DNA of 64,000 nt from Batrachochytrium dendrobatidis JAM81 (taxonomy: Eukaryota > Chytridiomycota > Chytridiomycetes > Rhizophydiales): contig NW_006281115.1 in NCBI RefSeq assembly GCF_000203795.2, positions 209,632 to 273,631 of the forward strand, read 5' to 3'. The stretch's first letter is position 1. Every line of letters begins with the position of its first letter. Positions 1 to 10,801 of the stretch are shown piece by piece. The notes under the pieces are model-generated. The model had not been told where the DNA came from, did not search any database, and saw only the letters and a list, made by a program, of their open reading frames with translations. The translations under genes and the position numbers were made by a program.

Positions 1-324
1 GGCGGCTTTATCTTGCTCGAACTCTTTCTTGTATTTATGATATTTATCGCATATATCTTCCCTTTTACGTTTGGCATCATCCAGTCTACTTTTGGCACTA
101 TTGCCGTCGTTTGATGGTCCTGGTTCACTTGAATCACCGTTGTTCGATGGCCCCGGTCCACTTGAATCGCCGTGGTTTGATTCACGTCCGACAGCTTTTT
201 CCCAATCTTTACCAGGACTACGTTTTGACAACTGATGCGATCGAGTTTCTGCATTGGGCGTAGTTACTAACGCACTGGCAACTGCTGATACGGACAGTAC
301 AAGTATAATGTCTGTAAATTTCAT
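1..324 (-). CDS. Small secreted protein, 3' end beyond window (paralogue of the gene at 3283-3801)
   Basis: The reading frame opens at an ATG (complement of 322-324) and runs off the left edge; 108 residues are visible. The first ~18 residues are a hydrophobic signal peptide (MKFTDIILVLSVSAVASA). A Kex2-like LSKRSP site follows at about residue 33, then a Gly/Ser/Pro-rich linker in which a unit resembling GDSSGPGPSNN occurs about twice, then a charged, probably helical region rich in Lys, Asp and Glu. The leader is essentially identical to that of the gene at 3283-3801, but this copy has about 12 extra linker residues and a diverged helical part. The protein probably enters the secretory pathway and is trimmed at the dibasic site. 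Function is unknown. The family type is typical of lineage-specific chytrid secreted proteins (inference). Confidence 0.75.
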   Translation of the reverse strand, partial: MKFTDIILVLSVSAVASALVTTPNAETRSHQLSKRSPGKDWEKAVGRESNHGDSSGPGPSNNGDSSEPGPSNDGNSAKSRLDDAKRKREDICDKYHKYKKEFEQDKAA

Positions 325-669
325 ATGATCAAACGTAGGCTTAAACTATGCTGCTGGTAAAACAATGGATGACAAACTAGTATTTGGTTGGAATGCTTTG
401 ACGATAGAAATTACCCTGCAATTTAGTCATTTTATATGACAGGATACACAAAACTCCCTGATTATACTCAAATCACTCATATTTAATCCCTGATCACTAT
501 TGTCAATGCATTTAATGCTTGTAAGTGCTTAAATACTCCCTTAAACACGTTTGTCTCAAAAACAAAGGGTGTTTGTGTAGCATACAGCAACTTTTGGACA
601 GCACGAGCTATGGTATTCAAATGATATGCGGCTGTTGATGGCAAGTAGGTGTGCTATGTTGTGTTTAGC
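1..669. repeat. Segmental duplication, copy 1
   Basis: The 5' half of the secreted-protein gene plus about 345 bp of its upstream flank matches 3514-4148 in the same orientation, about 3.48 kb away. Flank and leader differ by few bases, whereas the C-terminal coding part is clearly diverged. Similarity stops abruptly near 669, after the shared GTGCTATGTTGT stretch. The left limit lies outside the window. Confidence 0.85.
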
Positions 670-2794
670 ACATATCAATAGCATCATGTCTTGCCATGCA
701 TTGGCTTGACATTTGTATTGGACAGTATCAACAATCAAAGTGACTGCAATCATAAACTACAACTGAACGGAGTTATTACGTGCCGGACAAGGGATAGTAT
801 AGGGATAAAATGCATTTTTGAGGTGGCTAATTTTAAACCCTTACTAAAACAATACTAAAAATAAACAATAGGGATGATAAGGACATTGTATACAGATACA
901 CTAATATGATTCCGTATCATAGCCTCAAATAAAGTGGAGTTTTGACATGACTCCAGTTTATCAATCCAGTCGCATGCAGTCAGTTTGAGTGATTTATTGT
1001 TTACTGTGTTGGAAACGTGATCACTGCAAGTGGTTGGACTGGTCAATGGCATCAACAGTATCAATCAAGTGATCATCATTAGTTATACTGTAACACAACT
1101 ACACTGTAAAAGTGGTTCAGATCACCAAGTTTAACTATACCTAATATCAATCGTCAATCGCTGAAACGTGTGTATACATGTATATACAATAGCGACCAAT
1201 CAATGACTGCAACGCAATCTCACCATAACTGCGATGGACGCAACCAATTTGTTGGTCAGTCACACCACACATTTACATTGTTATTTGCAACGACACCAGA
1301 TGGAATCATTGCATCATTGCAAGGACTGTCGAGTATATAAACAATGTTCAAATTGTATCACAATCATCACGATCATCAGTGATGTACTGGATATTTGATC
1401 AACTGTATCCAGACTACACGACTGATTATGAACTGATTATGGACTGATAGTATCGTGTTCTATAGTTGCAGTTGTAATTGCAGTTATAGTAACCAACATA
1501 TCAAACACTGATATGACCAAAATCAAACCACTGTTGAATTGGACCCAGTGTATTCAATCAACACCACAATCCATGTCATGGATCGTGTCGTTCAATACAC
1601 CAAACACAATGATCCATGTGATGACTGGTGCTGTCTATATAACCACGCTTGTATATATTGGTTTGATCACATTGGTTGTATGTGTCGAGTTGCACCGACA
1701 CACTGTAACACCATATGTGGTGAATGGTGGTATCAAATCTAGTTTACAACTGTCAAGTACAGCCAAACACGCTCCGACTGTATTAAACTGTTGATGTTGG
1801 ATGTGGTCTGATTGACACCGACATGTGAATCTGGCATGCTCGGGTTGTGATTGCGGAACTTTGTGATATATTGCACATGCATTGACTTGGATAGCAACAT
1901 GCATAAAGTTTGAGTGTCAATGGTGATAACGGATCGATACATGTGCAGGCTAGTACAGTACAGTACAGTACAATGCAGTATGTACAGTATATCACAATAT
2001 ACAAATAACCACAGTGATAAATGACCATAAACATGTTGGACATTTTGTAGCCATAGATCCAAACCAGTCGACCAGTGAAGCTATACAATGAAATCTAGAT
2101 ATATTTTGATGATTGCATCACGATTACATGTATACACCAGTTATTGTACAACAGTAAAACAATCAGTAAACATCACACAACATCCGACTATTCAGCATCC
2201 CATCTGTCATTGAACCTGCTGCGTCCACGATCTATGCGCACATGTGCAAGGTCAATCACATCATTTGTGTCTACATGTGGAAACCTTAGCTTCAAAACAC
2301 TAATACAGCAGCACAGTTATTGAAATACAAACAACCTGCTGTAACCATTTCCATCAACTTATGTTGGCGACCCTTTGTTTGATATGCATAATTCAATCTT
2401 GTAAAAACACGCTTTACGATTCATGACAGTTGGAATGAAAACATAACATGAAATAAACGAGAAACTGTCGGAATTATCAACCTTGGTGTTGTTGATTTGC
2501 AAATATCGATATATTGTTTGACTGTTGGTTGGAATGGCATGTTCAGCTATTGCTTGTGTATCATGTATCACGACGACAATCTGACTTGTTGACACGACCA
2601 GTTTGTCAACGATGCGCAACTCCAGTCGATACAATACATAACAACGACACACATCTGGTATATCGATGACTGTTTGTTGAGCGTGTTGAGTCTGGTGCTG
2701 GTGTTGATGTTGATGTTGATGCGAGAGTTTCAGCGTTTCACATATACAAGGTTTACTGTGTTTTTGATGCGTGTTTTTGGATTAAAAACTAAAC
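670..2794. other. Gene-poor AT-rich intergenic block
   Basis: I see no convincing gene. Short open frames on both strands (for example 1513-1794 plus, 1739-2062 minus) have no homology-like domain and overlap one another. The DNA is dense in TGATCA, CAATCA and ACAGT-like words. It holds a five-base microsatellite (GTACA x4) at 1953-1972 and a GTTGAT triplet at 2703-2720. Confidence 0.5.
1953..1972. repeat. Microsatellite (GTACA)4
   Basis: Four perfect copies of the pentamer GTACA, followed by an imperfect fifth. Confidence 0.9.
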
Positions 2795-2945
2795 ATTTAC
2801 ATGACATTGTTGATACTTGTTGAATTTGCAACTCTGGTTTGATACAAACTGAACATTATGATATTGGTAATATGCACGAAAACAATGGTCGCATTTGTAA
2901 AACATGCAATCATTATTATATCGAATTAGAATGCAAACGTGTGAG
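2795..2945 (+). repeat. Duplicated block B, copy 1, with cysteine-containing open frame
   Basis: This ~150 bp matches 4472-4622 at about 85-90%. It contains an open frame (2839-3051, 70 codons, no ATG at its start) whose central part has the pattern C-x2-C-x8-C around RICKTCNHYYIELECKR. In copy 2 the same frame is linked to an upstream ATG; here two extra bases just before the conserved stretch break that link. It is either a decayed small gene or non-coding repeat DNA. Function unknown. Confidence 0.45.
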
Positions 2946-3282
2946 TTTGACTGACACTATCCAAACAGTAGACTCGATATCTGGATTGCAATGTATGAAT
3001 CTGATGATCGCACAATGTATGATTCCACAAACCCAAAAATGCAAGGTGTAAACATATCAGTTCAAACCCATTGTATAACATTTACTGTTGGTGTATTGAC
3101 TGGTATCAGTGGAACTGATGTAGCAATTCCACAACTTCAATGATATTGACGAGACCAATATTTAAACATCGTTATAAAAATCAAGATTTTAACACGCATT
3201 AATCTATTATCACATGGCACACTATGAATTACTTGATTTGGTTCAATTTATTTTTGAATAGTTTATTCATCAAGTCAAGCCA

Positions 3283-3801
3283 TTAATGATTGGTAAGTAT
3301 TGATTTGAATTGTTCGAGTTTGCCTTTCCATCCAGTGCCAGATTGCTTCTCGAATTCTTTTCTTGCTTCCCTTTTCACTTGTTTCGCTTCCTTGCATCTT
3401 TCTTTCAACTGTACCAACTTCTTACGCCTGAGTTTAAGTAATTCGACACTGTCTCTACCATAATAATCACTATCAAACGCCTGAAAACTCAAGCCTTGAT
3501 TTTCTAGTTTTAAGTCGGCTATATCTTGCTTGAATTCACTTTTGTATTTATGATACTTATCGCATACTTTCTTCCTTTGACGAATGGCATCATCTAGTTC
3601 ATTTTCGGCAATATTGCTGTTCGATGGCCCTGGTCCACTTGAATCGCCGTGGTTTGATTCACGTCCGACAGCTTTTTCCCAATCTTTACCAGGACTACGT
3701 TTTGACAACTGATGCGATCGAGTTTCTGCATTGGGCGTAGTTACTAACGCACTGGCAACTGCTGATACGGACAGTACAAGTATAATGTCTGTAAATTTCA
3801 T
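3283..3801 (-). CDS. Small secreted protein, 172 aa
   Basis: This is a complete single-exon gene. The ATG (complement of 3799-3801) begins a signal peptide of ~18 residues (MKFTDIILVLSVSAVASA). A Kex2-like LSKRSP motif ends at about residue 37. A short Gly/Ser/Pro linker (residues ~50-62) follows, and the rest is highly charged and Lys-rich, predicted helical or coiled-coil, with a single cysteine (C79 in VCDKY). It shares its leader and upstream DNA almost perfectly with the truncated gene at 1-324; the helical body has diverged and lacks the extra linker repeat. Secretion is inferred from the leader. No enzymatic motif is visible and I do not recognise a function. Confidence 0.8.
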   Translation of the reverse strand: MKFTDIILVLSVSAVASALVTTPNAETRSHQLSKRSPGKDWEKAVGRESNHGDSSGPGPSNSNIAENELDDAIRQRKKVCDKYHKYKSEFKQDIADLKLENQGLSFQAFDSDYYGRDSVELLKLRRKKLVQLKERCKEAKQVKREARKEFEKQSGTGWKGKLEQFKSILTNH

Positions 3802-4148
3802 ATGATCAAACGTAGGCTTAAACTATGCTGCTGGTAAAACAATGGATGGCAAACTAGTATTTGGTTGAATATGCTTTGACGATAGAAATTACCCTGCGAT
3901 TTAGTCATTTTATATGACAGGATACACAAAACTCCCTGATTATACTCAAACCACTCATATTTGACTCCAGATCACCATTATCAATGCATTTGATGCTTGA
4001 AAATGCTTAAATACTCCCTTAAACACGTTTGTCTCAAAAACAAAGGGTGTTTGTGTAGCATACAGCAACTTTTGGACAGCACAAGTTATGGTATTCAAAT
4101 GATATGCGGCTGTTGATGGCAAGTAGGTGTGCTATGTTGTATTTAGCA
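3514..4148. repeat. Segmental duplication, copy 2
   Basis: Direct-orientation partner of 1-669. The spacing between the two start codons is 3477 bp. The best conservation covers the promoter region and signal-peptide codons, ending near 4148 just after GCTATGTTGT. Confidence 0.85.
3906..3918 (-). promoter_or_regulatory. Possible TATA element of the 3283-3801 secreted gene
   Basis: On the minus strand a CATATAAAATG sequence lies about 110 nt upstream of the start codon. It is conserved in the duplicated copy (about 430-440). Position and sequence fit a TATA box; there is no direct proof. Confidence 0.35.
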
Positions 4149-4471
4149 ATATTTTTAGATAAATAATAGTGTATGTCCTTGTATATGACCTGGAGTGTTG
4201 AGATGTGGAGTCTGTTGATTTGCACTGTATATGTGTGTGGAACCTTTGTATGTATTTGAACTGTGATCACCAGTTGTGATATCACAGCCACCTCTTATGC
4301 AAAAAATATAGAAATCAGGGATCCTCAACAATGATGTTTGAAAAAGGATTCATATACCTTCCTCCCTTCCTTCTGGTATTGTTCACCGCTCTCCTACTTT
4401 ATAAATACGCGCTTCCCGTTTTTAATAAATAGCGCAATCTACTTATTGGTTCATTCCCTCATACCTTGCAA

Positions 4472-4622
4472 ATTCACATGACATTGTTGATACTTGTTGA
4501 ATTTGCAACTATTGTGATACAAACTGAATATTATGATATTGGTAGTATGCATAAAAACAATGGCCGAGTTTGTGAAACATGCGATCATTACTGTGTCGAA
4601 TTAGAATGCAAACGCGAGGGTT
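4472..4622 (+). repeat. Duplicated block B, copy 2, with small ATG-initiated open frame
   Basis: Partner of 2795-2945. The open frame here starts at an ATG near 4478 (MTLLILVEFATIV, hydrophobic) and continues into the cysteine-containing stretch VCETCDHYCVELECKR, ending at 4654. Differences from copy 1 are a mixture of silent and replacement changes, so coding constraint is not demonstrated. It could be a tiny secreted cysteine-containing peptide or a gene relic. Confidence 0.4.
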
Positions 4623-4654
4623 TTTGGAATACAACGAATGGGTTTACAACATAA

Positions 4655-5286
4655 ATATAATTCCAACTGTACATTATTTGATCATATTTCCAAAACCCAT
4701 GCCATTGTTTATTGCGTTGGGTCAGATAAATCACTATCGACCCTATGAATATTTGGATGCATTTTTGATCTATTTGTAATTTTAGTTGAACAATGGTATA
4801 AACATTTGATTGTATCAAGATAATACACCAAAAATTTGATGCGTTGGGGTCCAATATATATCATAATCAAACATTCAGAAAGGGTCGTGAATTGAAACCA
4901 AGGTGGGTTCCCAGTTATATGACTATATTTTGGAAACCATAGTTTGATAGGGTTCTATATCAGGTATCACAATGGCTTGATTTTTGTTGGTTCAAATTGA
5001 AGAATGGTTAATTCGATATCAAATTCTGATTGGTCTAAATTTATCGGATGCAATCGGTTATGCTGAAACTATTGGTATTCAATGCTATCAAACCCTGAAT
5101 TAATAGCAAGGAGGTTTTTAATACACATTTGATTATCATTGTTGCAATCAAATGTGCACCTCACTGATATTTGCGTTTATTTATAAATATTGATTGCTTA
5201 TCCCTTGAACGTTGAGCGATTTTACCGATTATAATATCTATTCAGTGCTTTATACTACTCCTTATTTCCGCTATTTAAAAACTCAA
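4655..5286. other. Intergenic region upstream of the NRPS-like gene
   Basis: No gene recognised. The open frame of the next gene extends upstream of its first ATG, without another ATG, to 5212. The true promoter and any 5' non-coding exon probably lie here. Confidence 0.5.
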
Positions 5287-8200
5287 ATGCATTACTATTT
5301 CCATACATTTCAAAAATATCATGACTATAATACCACAAATCTCTTTTTTACCGACTCCAACAATTGCATTCGTCCTAATCGCTTAGAAACTTTGTTATTT
5401 TCCACACATTTCAAATACCCACACATGCCTCAATTTTTATGTGCTTCGCCTATCTTGTCACTGGAAGAATTGAATGATGCAGACACACTGACACTAGTGG
5501 ATATACCGCTTGAAACCATCAGGTCCGAGTTACAATCTACTCAATTCAACCCAATCTCTCGGTCATTATCTCATCTCACTGATTCAACAGACCGCGACTC
5601 GGAGTGTAACTCCGCACTCGATCCTTTTGTAGCTGAAAGTACCAAACATTGCCACATTCAAAACCCGTATCAGCTCGCTATTTATCCAAATCTTTTAGAA
5701 GCTTCGGGCTTTCCTGTTGCAAACCCAAAAGACAAGTTGCCTCTACGTTTTCCAAACATTGATTGCAGCACCAAGGTATGAAAACAATTAAACCCGTTTT
5801 AAACTATATATTGTGTATAAAACGAGTTGACTTGACACGACCCAACTTTGATGTATAGACTCGGGCAGATTTATCCATTAATGATACTGCTTTTAAAGAT
5901 GCATCTAATGCAAGTCTTTTAGTTTTGAACAAAACTAGAGAGATTAGCTTGGTTGAGCGACAAAACTCCACTTCTGGTGACACCTGTTTTGATCATGATC
6001 AGCATGCCAATGTCGAGTTTGAACCATCAAAGTCCGATACTGGTAAGATACTGTCGTTTATATAAATGTATTGTATTTTTGTACAACATAATTGACAAGT
6101 TTAAATTTAATCAAGGCTCGCTGTATAAATCTGGAAATAATCATGGCATATTAGCATTGCATCGTATGGAAAGTGGTGTCGATTTGAGCGCAGACAATGA
6201 TCTTGATTTATTGCCATGTACCGATATAAAGCAGCCTTGTGGTTTGACAAATGAGCCCTGTTCTGCCATACTACTCAAGTAAATATCTTTTCAATATTTA
6301 CTAAACTATATTCAGTATTATAATTGGACATCTAACCTTGTACTCCAACTCCAATTTCAGATCATCTACAGTTGATGAAATACAATCACTATGGAGTGAT
6401 ACTTTGAAACTTGAACAGCCTATCGATGCATACCCAGCTACCCCTATGCAGCACGCAATGATCATTCCCACAATGCAAGATTCAGCCGCATACCTGTATC
6501 AATTTGTTTTTCTTGCCAACTACCAACTAGATACGGACATGCTTGAAAAGGCGTTTTGTGCTGTGATTAGGTCTCTGCCACTTTTCCATTCATCGTTTGT
6601 TACAACTACATCTGACGGAATCTGCCAAGTGGCAAGATCGTCTCAAGACAGTGTCGATTTCTCACTAGTTTCTGACAAGATTGAACTCTATATTGAAGCA
6701 GACAAGACGCGAGGATTTTCATTGACCAAACGACACTGGGTGCGAATGACTGTTGTAAATGATGGTGATCGCCAGTATATGGTTTTAACGATTCATCATG
6801 CATTGTTTGATGGTTGGTCTGTGCCTCTTTTTACCTTGGACATGCTTACTGCGTATGCAGGATATCCCATTGAACAACGGCCTTGCTTTCAGAGTGTAGC
6901 AGAGTATCTGCAGAATCACGATTCACGACCACATCGCAAGTTTTGGAGTAGCTACTTGAAAGATGCTTCCCCGTCACAACCACTCTCTTTGGGATGGGTT
7001 CATACTAATGATTCAAATGCCAATGAGATCAACTACAAATCAAGTTTTGGTATGTTGGCTGTCAAAGACTTTGCAAAACATATTGATGTAACAGCAGTGG
7101 TGATTCTCAAAGCAGCATGGGCTGCAACTCTACGCAAGTTCCATCGGTCAAACGACGTCGTGTTTGGACAAGTTTCAAATGGTCGAAAAATCCCAGTCGA
7201 TGGAGTGGACAGGCAAGCAGAGCTGAGATGCTTCAATAGTGATTGACCTTTTTCTTACCCTTTGCTGTATGTTTAGAATCATTGGACCGCTCGTTAATAC
7301 AGTGCCATTTCGAGTTGTATTTGATGATGGCTCGACTGTAATGAATCTACTTGAATCCGTTGGCAAGTGTCATGTTAAAGTACGGCCTCATTCTCATTCG
7401 TCACTGTCGGACATTTGCAAATGGGCTGGAATGAAGGGTTCGGCCAGGCTGTTTAACACACTGTTCTCATATCAAAACCTTCCACCTGATACTAGTTTTT
7501 CCAAAATATTCGAAAGGCGACACGATTTGGAACATCAGCCTTTACATGATAATATGGATCTTGAGTTGAAAATATATCCTAGCAAGGACTCGCTGCTGTT
7601 TGTTCTAAATTCGGGTTTACACATATCCTCCGTGCAGTCGCAATCTATTCTGGCCGAGTTTGATTTTACTATTGGGCAAATTCTTCAGTCATTCAATGAT
7701 CCAAATATAAAGACTGATTCATTATGGCAAATGTCAAGCGAGCAAACATGTCAGATCTCCAAATTATCCTTTGGCTCAACTGTCGATCTTCCGTATAAAC
7801 TCATCCATCATGGTTTTGAATCCCAAGCTGCTAAGCATTCTGATTGGACAGCCATCGAGTTTGAATCACAAAGTCTTACCTATGGTCAACTCGATCACTG
7901 TGGAAATGTTCTTGCTGCTCAGCTTATATCCCAAGGAATTACAATTGGAACTCGAGTTGCGGTTTTGATGCACAGATGTCTTGAGTTTACCGTTTCTATG
8001 CTTGCTATTCTCAAGGCAGGAGCCACTATCGTTGCGATTGATTCCAAACTTCCCATCAAACGTATTTTATTTACCCTTAAAGATGCCAATGTCAATACTG
8101 TACTTTCCACTTGTTCACAGGATATCCATATTGCAAATGGTGTTCAGACTATAACCATTGATTTACCATCGTTGTTGTCTGCCAAAACTCCTTTACGATC

Positions 8201-10342
8201 CACACTTTCTGTGCCGACCGTGTCAACTTCATCTCCCTATATCATTATTTACACATCAGGATCAACTGGCACGCCAAAAGGTGTTGCTATATCTCATTGT
8301 GGTGTCATCAATATTGTTGCTTTACAAGCCAGTCGCTTTGGTGCGCTTCCCAAATTCCGCGTCGCGCAGTTTATGGCGATTGGATTCGATGGCTGCCAAT
8401 GGGAAACCTGGTCTGCTTTAAACAATGGCTCTACACTAGTACTAAGAAAAAATGATGTATTTAGCACTGTATCTGATTTGGATTCACTGTTCATCACTCC
8501 TACCGGTCTGGCTCAATTGGGCAGTCCACAAGACTATCCTCGATTAAAGCATGTCAATATTGGCGGTGAAGCTTGTTCTCAAACACTCAAGGACAAGTGG
8601 GCTCCTTTTGTAAAGCTATGCAATGCATATGGTCCAACAGAAGTATCCATCATGTCACATGGGTATCAGCTTTCTATTGATGAACAGATATCGCTAGGAC
8701 CTGTAATTCAAAATACCAGCTGCTATATTTTGGATTCATGTCAACGATCTGTTCCCATTGGCGTTGTTGGCGAGATCTATGTGGGTGGCATCGGTGTGTC
8801 ATCTGGTTATATCAATTTATCTGAAATGACCGAAACCCGATTTATTCCAGATCCATTCACTCCATTTTCTGGTGATCGTATGTTCAAAACCGGTGATTTG
8901 GGTAGATTGCACACCAATGGAAACTTTGAATTTATCGGCCGAGTAGACGATCAAGTAAAACTCAAGGGATATCGAATTGAGATTGAAGAGATTGTAGCAG
9001 CAATCATGACGCATCCTTGTATTGTATCTGCAGCTGTTGTTGTCAAGGACGAGTCTCATTTGGTTGGATTTGTTACTCCATCCAACGTAAATGTCAATGA
9101 GCTACGCGAAATGATATCCACTATTCTTCCTGCCTATATGATTCCAGCAGTATTTGTGGGCTTAGTCACAATACCTACATGTGCTAATGGTAAGACTGAC
9201 AAAAAAGCGCTTAAAGCCATGAACATCAAGGCAACTGACGGTGAGCTTCAAACTGACACTGAACATAAACTGGCTAGTATTTGGTCCAAACTACTTGATG
9301 TAGACATCTCAACCATTGATCGCACTACTGCATTTTCTGCCATTGGTGGGGACTCCATATCTGTAATTTCTCTCCACAGTTGTGTAAAATCCAGTTTCAA
9401 TCTCCCAAATCTGTCACTCAAGTCGATTGTGTCCAACCCAGTTCTTTTCGCTCTGGCTACTTGTATCGATTGTCTTGTTCATCCTACTGCACCTTTACCT
9501 ATTTTAAATACTCGATCATGTCCAGCAATAGAGTCTACACCTATTCGTATTGTATGCTTTCACGGTCGCGGATCCAATGCTATTCATATGCAATTCCAAC
9601 TTTCCACCATCAAAGCCATTCTTGGCAACAATGTCGAGTTTATTTTTATTCAAGGACAACACAAAACCAACGCAGCTGGTAAGCTGTATATGTTGATATA
9701 AATTGTACTGGTTTGTATATTTATTAACGGTTATTTTTTGCAATGTATTTTATAGTGAAATGGGGAAATGATCCACTGGAATGGTTCAAATGGTTCACTT
9801 TTATTCAACCGAGTATATCTGAAAAAAAATCGCTGGCCGAATATATTTCCAAACAACTCGAGCAAATTGGACCGGTTGATGCTCTTATAGGGTTTTCAGA
9901 AGGAGCTCTTGTAGTCGAAATGTTGGATCGACTTTCAATCAAGGGAAAAATCAAACGTTCTTGGAATTTTAGTATTCTATGTTCCGGCCAACCACTCTTG
10001 TCTATGCTTTGCTCTTTTCCATTCAAGTTGGCTCATGACGATCTGGCACTTCCGTGTATTTATACTCATGGAAGTAACGAGAATAGTGTTGGTATTAGTG
10101 CCAAGTATTGTCGTGACATGAAAACAACGATAAAGCATTTCTCAAAGCATGACATTCCAAGAGATCATCAGTATGCAGGAAGGGTTGCTAATGCTATTCA
10201 GGAAATGGCTAGCAACTATTCTTTGATCAATGACCAGCAATACCCCATTATTAGACTAGAAAACAAAAAGTCGATGGTTTGTAGAATCAGACATGGAATA
10301 AGATCCATCTCTAATCACTGTAACCGAATCAGATATAAATAG
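5287..10342 (+). CDS. Single-module NRPS-like enzyme: condensation-adenylation-carrier-FSH1/thioesterase
   Basis: Proposed exons are 5287-5775, 5859-6042, 6116-6278, 6361-7212, 7277-9678 and 9756-10342 (1558 aa). Residues 1-279 are unrecognised. A condensation-type domain begins near residue 290 (PATPMQ) and carries HHALFDG at 424-430 (HHxxxDG catalytic motif). The adenylation domain shows YTSGSTGTPKG (~888), NAYGPTE, FKTGDLG, GRVDDQVKLKGYRIE and NGKTDKKAL. The carrier protein has GGDS with the phosphopantetheine serine at ~1256. The C-terminal alpha/beta hydrolase resembles fungal FSH1 serine hydrolases, with nucleophile GFSEGA (Ser ~1411) and a late HDIPRDHQYAG histidine. Such an enzyme would activate an amino acid, load it on the carrier, condense it with an acyl or amino partner and release it. 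The product is unknown. Intron 4 must use a GC donor (7213). The start codon is the first ATG in an open frame and is uncertain. Confidence 0.85.
7213..7276 (+). other. GC-AG intron inside the condensation domain
   Basis: The frame reaches a stop at 7244-7246. Removing 7213-7276 (donor AG/GCAAGC, acceptor TTTAG) joins GVDR to IIGPLVNTVPFRV, restoring the conserved late condensation-domain motif. No GT donor nearby gives an in-frame join. Confidence 0.8.
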
Positions 10343-10801
10343 ATATATAAACTGAAATCATGCAGTATTGGATTGCGAGTTGTATTCACATAAAATAAAC
10401 CACTTTTGTATTGATCTTGTAATTCATGTGTTCAACAGTTGTTTCCATGCCAGTTGCCCAATGTTTACCTGAAATGTTAGTTTTTGAGGTTGAACAGATG
10501 TCAAGGATATGGAATGTACTGAAACAGAAATGTAAACATTTGTACAAGAATAAACATCAAGATTAGTGAATCAAAGAAAGACCAGCAAGATTAGCACGAA
10601 TCAAACATGACTGTTTATCATACTCTTGTTTAGTAATTCGTTTTGCGTGAATATTGCAGTAAAAAATGAAAACAGAATTTGTCTGATAAAATAGCAGTAT
10701 GAGCATGACCAAAAGTTGATTATATCTCAAGAAAATCAGACATCAATTATCAATACTTGAAGATAATCGCACATTGAATCTACACAACTGTAACTTGCAC
10801 A
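10343..10801. other. Intergenic region
   Basis: No gene seen. It separates the NRPS-like gene from the divergent-function but co-oriented MIP1-like gene and presumably holds the latter's promoter. Confidence 0.5.

Noticed and set aside
1513..2088. Cluster of 90-107-codon frames, one with a hydrophobic segment
   Set aside because: Mutually overlapping on both strands within repeat-rich DNA; no conserved partner in the duplicated region.
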